In this document: piece after piece, positions 4,755-5,270 of the stretch
Layout: every line of letters starts with the position of its first letter
Numbering within the stretch: the stretch's first letter is position 1
Origin: Devosia sp.
Lineage (GTDB): Bacteria > Pseudomonadota > Alphaproteobacteria > Rhizobiales > Devosiaceae
Length of the DNA stretch: 5,270 bases
NCBI GenBank assembly: GCA_028290245.1
Contig: JAQGKG010000225.1
Coordinates: 1-5,270, forward strand
Direction: 5' to 3'
Position numbers and translations under genes: made by a program
The notes under the pieces: generated by a model
Told to the model about the DNA's origin: nothing
Seen by the model: only the letters and a program-made list of their open reading frames with translations
Databases searched by the model: none

Positions 4755-4769
4755 GTTCGTGTTTTGTTC
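4755..4769 (+). promoter_or_regulatory. LexA (SOS) box of imuA
   Basis: GTTC (4755-4758), seven bases, GTTC (4766-4769) is an exact match to the direct-repeat LexA operator GTTC-N7-GTTC of Alphaproteobacteria, which differs from the palindromic E. coli box. It ends 20 bases before the imuA ATG, where a bound repressor would block the promoter until RecA triggers LexA cleavage. It is the only occurrence I found in the window, and it stands before a gene family that is a classic SOS target. Confidence 0.85.
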
Positions 4770-4789
4770 ACATAGAGAAGTTGGTGCGA

Positions 4790-5270
4790 ATGATCTCGCC
4801 CGATCGCCAACAGCGCATTGCCGCGCTGCGGGATACCATTGCCAACATCGAGCGCAAACCAGCGCTAGCCGAGGCTCGCGTGGTGGTCCGCGACGACACG
4901 ATCGGGTTTCCGCTGCCGGCGGCGGGCTTGCTGCAGGAGGTGTTTACCGACGAGCGTCGCCATGCCGGTGCTGTGCTGGGCTTTGCCCTGGCGCAGGCGA
5001 AAAACCTGCTGAGCCAGCAGCGTCCGGCGGTGATCTACCTGCAACTGGTCAAGGATGCCCAGGAGATGGGTCTGCCTTATGGCCCCGGCATGCTCAGCTT
5101 TGGTTTCGATCCCGATGCGCTGGTGCTGGTGCGGGCGGCCAATATGGTCGAGCTGCTGTGGGCGGCCGAAGAGGCATTGGCCTGCAAGGCGGTGGCGGCT
5201 GTGGTCGCCGATATTGCCAGCTACCAGAAGATCCTCGATTTCACCGCCAGCCGACGGTTGAGCCTGCGGG
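4790..5270 (+). CDS. imuA: ImuA, mutasome protein (partial, right edge)
   Basis: The 160 visible codons match ImuA, the RecA/SulA-like accessory protein of the ImuA-ImuB-DnaE2 mutasome that carries out damage-induced, error-prone translesion synthesis. Landmarks are the PLPAAGLLQEVFTDE segment (about 43-57), FALAQAKNLL (65-74), a strand at VIYLQL (81-86), LPYGPGMLSFGFDPDALVLVRA (94-115) and the LLWAAEEALACKAVAAVVADI block (121-141), all in the family order. No Walker A P-loop is visible at the expected place, in keeping with ImuA being a degenerate RecA relative. The ATG at 4790 has AGAGAAG (4774-4780) 9 nt upstream; a GTG two codons earlier (4784) is in frame but too close to it. The frame is open at the window end; full-length members usually exceed 200 residues. 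A LexA box lies just upstream. Confidence 0.87.
   Translation, partial: MISPDRQQRIAALRDTIANIERKPALAEARVVVRDDTIGFPLPAAGLLQEVFTDERRHAGAVLGFALAQAKNLLSQQRPAVIYLQLVKDAQEMGLPYGPGMLSFGFDPDALVLVRAANMVELLWAAEEALACKAVAAVVADIASYQKILDFTASRRLSLR

Larger units (their letters stand above)
4537..4789. other. Divergent intergenic region between TerB gene and imuA
   Basis: This gap should hold the promoters of both flanking genes. Besides the hairpin at 4545-4557 and the LexA box at 4755-4769 it contains CACA-CTCGA-TGTG (4690-4702), the near-palindrome AGGACTCGACTCCT (4721-4734), and GACTCC (4728-4733) paired with GGAGTC (4744-4749) around 10 bases. No convincing sigma-70 promoter for the TerB gene was found, and no T-run follows the hairpins. 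I see no credible small gene. Confidence 0.4.

Overview
The window is a GC-rich bacterial chromosomal segment with short intergenic gaps and frequent strand switches. The protein set (an imuA-type mutasome gene, E. coli-like family I pyrophosphatase, CPT-like kinase, cytochrome b561, MarR regulator) and a GTTC-N7-GTTC LexA box point to an alphaproteobacterium. A Hyphomicrobiales member, perhaps Devosia-like, is my best guess; this is inference from protein resemblance and not a database result. I see no insertion sequence, phage gene, CRISPR array, tRNA or rRNA.

Layout: positions 1-427 have no convincing gene, but they hold several strong inverted repeats and a possible promoter. A dihydrofolate reductase-family (RibD C-terminal-like) gene follows at 428-982 on the + strand. 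It converges with only 6 bp to spare on a MarR-family regulator gene (989-1441, minus). That regulator is divergent from a cytochrome b561 gene (1505-2032, +) across a 63-bp AT-rich gap, which carries a 20-bp perfect dyad likely to be the MarR operator. The cytochrome gene overlaps by 4 bp, tail to tail, with a three-gene minus-strand cluster. Read in transcription order this is inorganic pyrophosphatase (ppa), a chloramphenicol-phosphotransferase-like P-loop kinase starting 6 nt after the ppa stop, and a 60-residue membrane protein.

Divergent from ppa is an exported 182-residue protein of unknown function with four cysteines (3526-4074, +). It converges on a TerB-domain gene (4093-4536, minus), for which I prefer a GTG start behind a strong Shine-Dalgarno sequence that sits inside a small hairpin. 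A 253-bp divergent region then leads to imuA (4790 to beyond the right edge), preceded by a perfect alphaproteobacterial LexA box. The imuB and dnaE2 genes would be expected further right.

Most genes look like ordinary housekeeping or accessory chromosomal functions. The clearest regulatory stories are SOS control of imuA and shared MarR autoregulation plus control of the b561 gene. The least explained parts are the structured 5' region (about 66-325), the CPT-like kinase coupled to ppa, and the exported four-cysteine protein. I do not see a clear case for an undescribed multi-gene system in this window.
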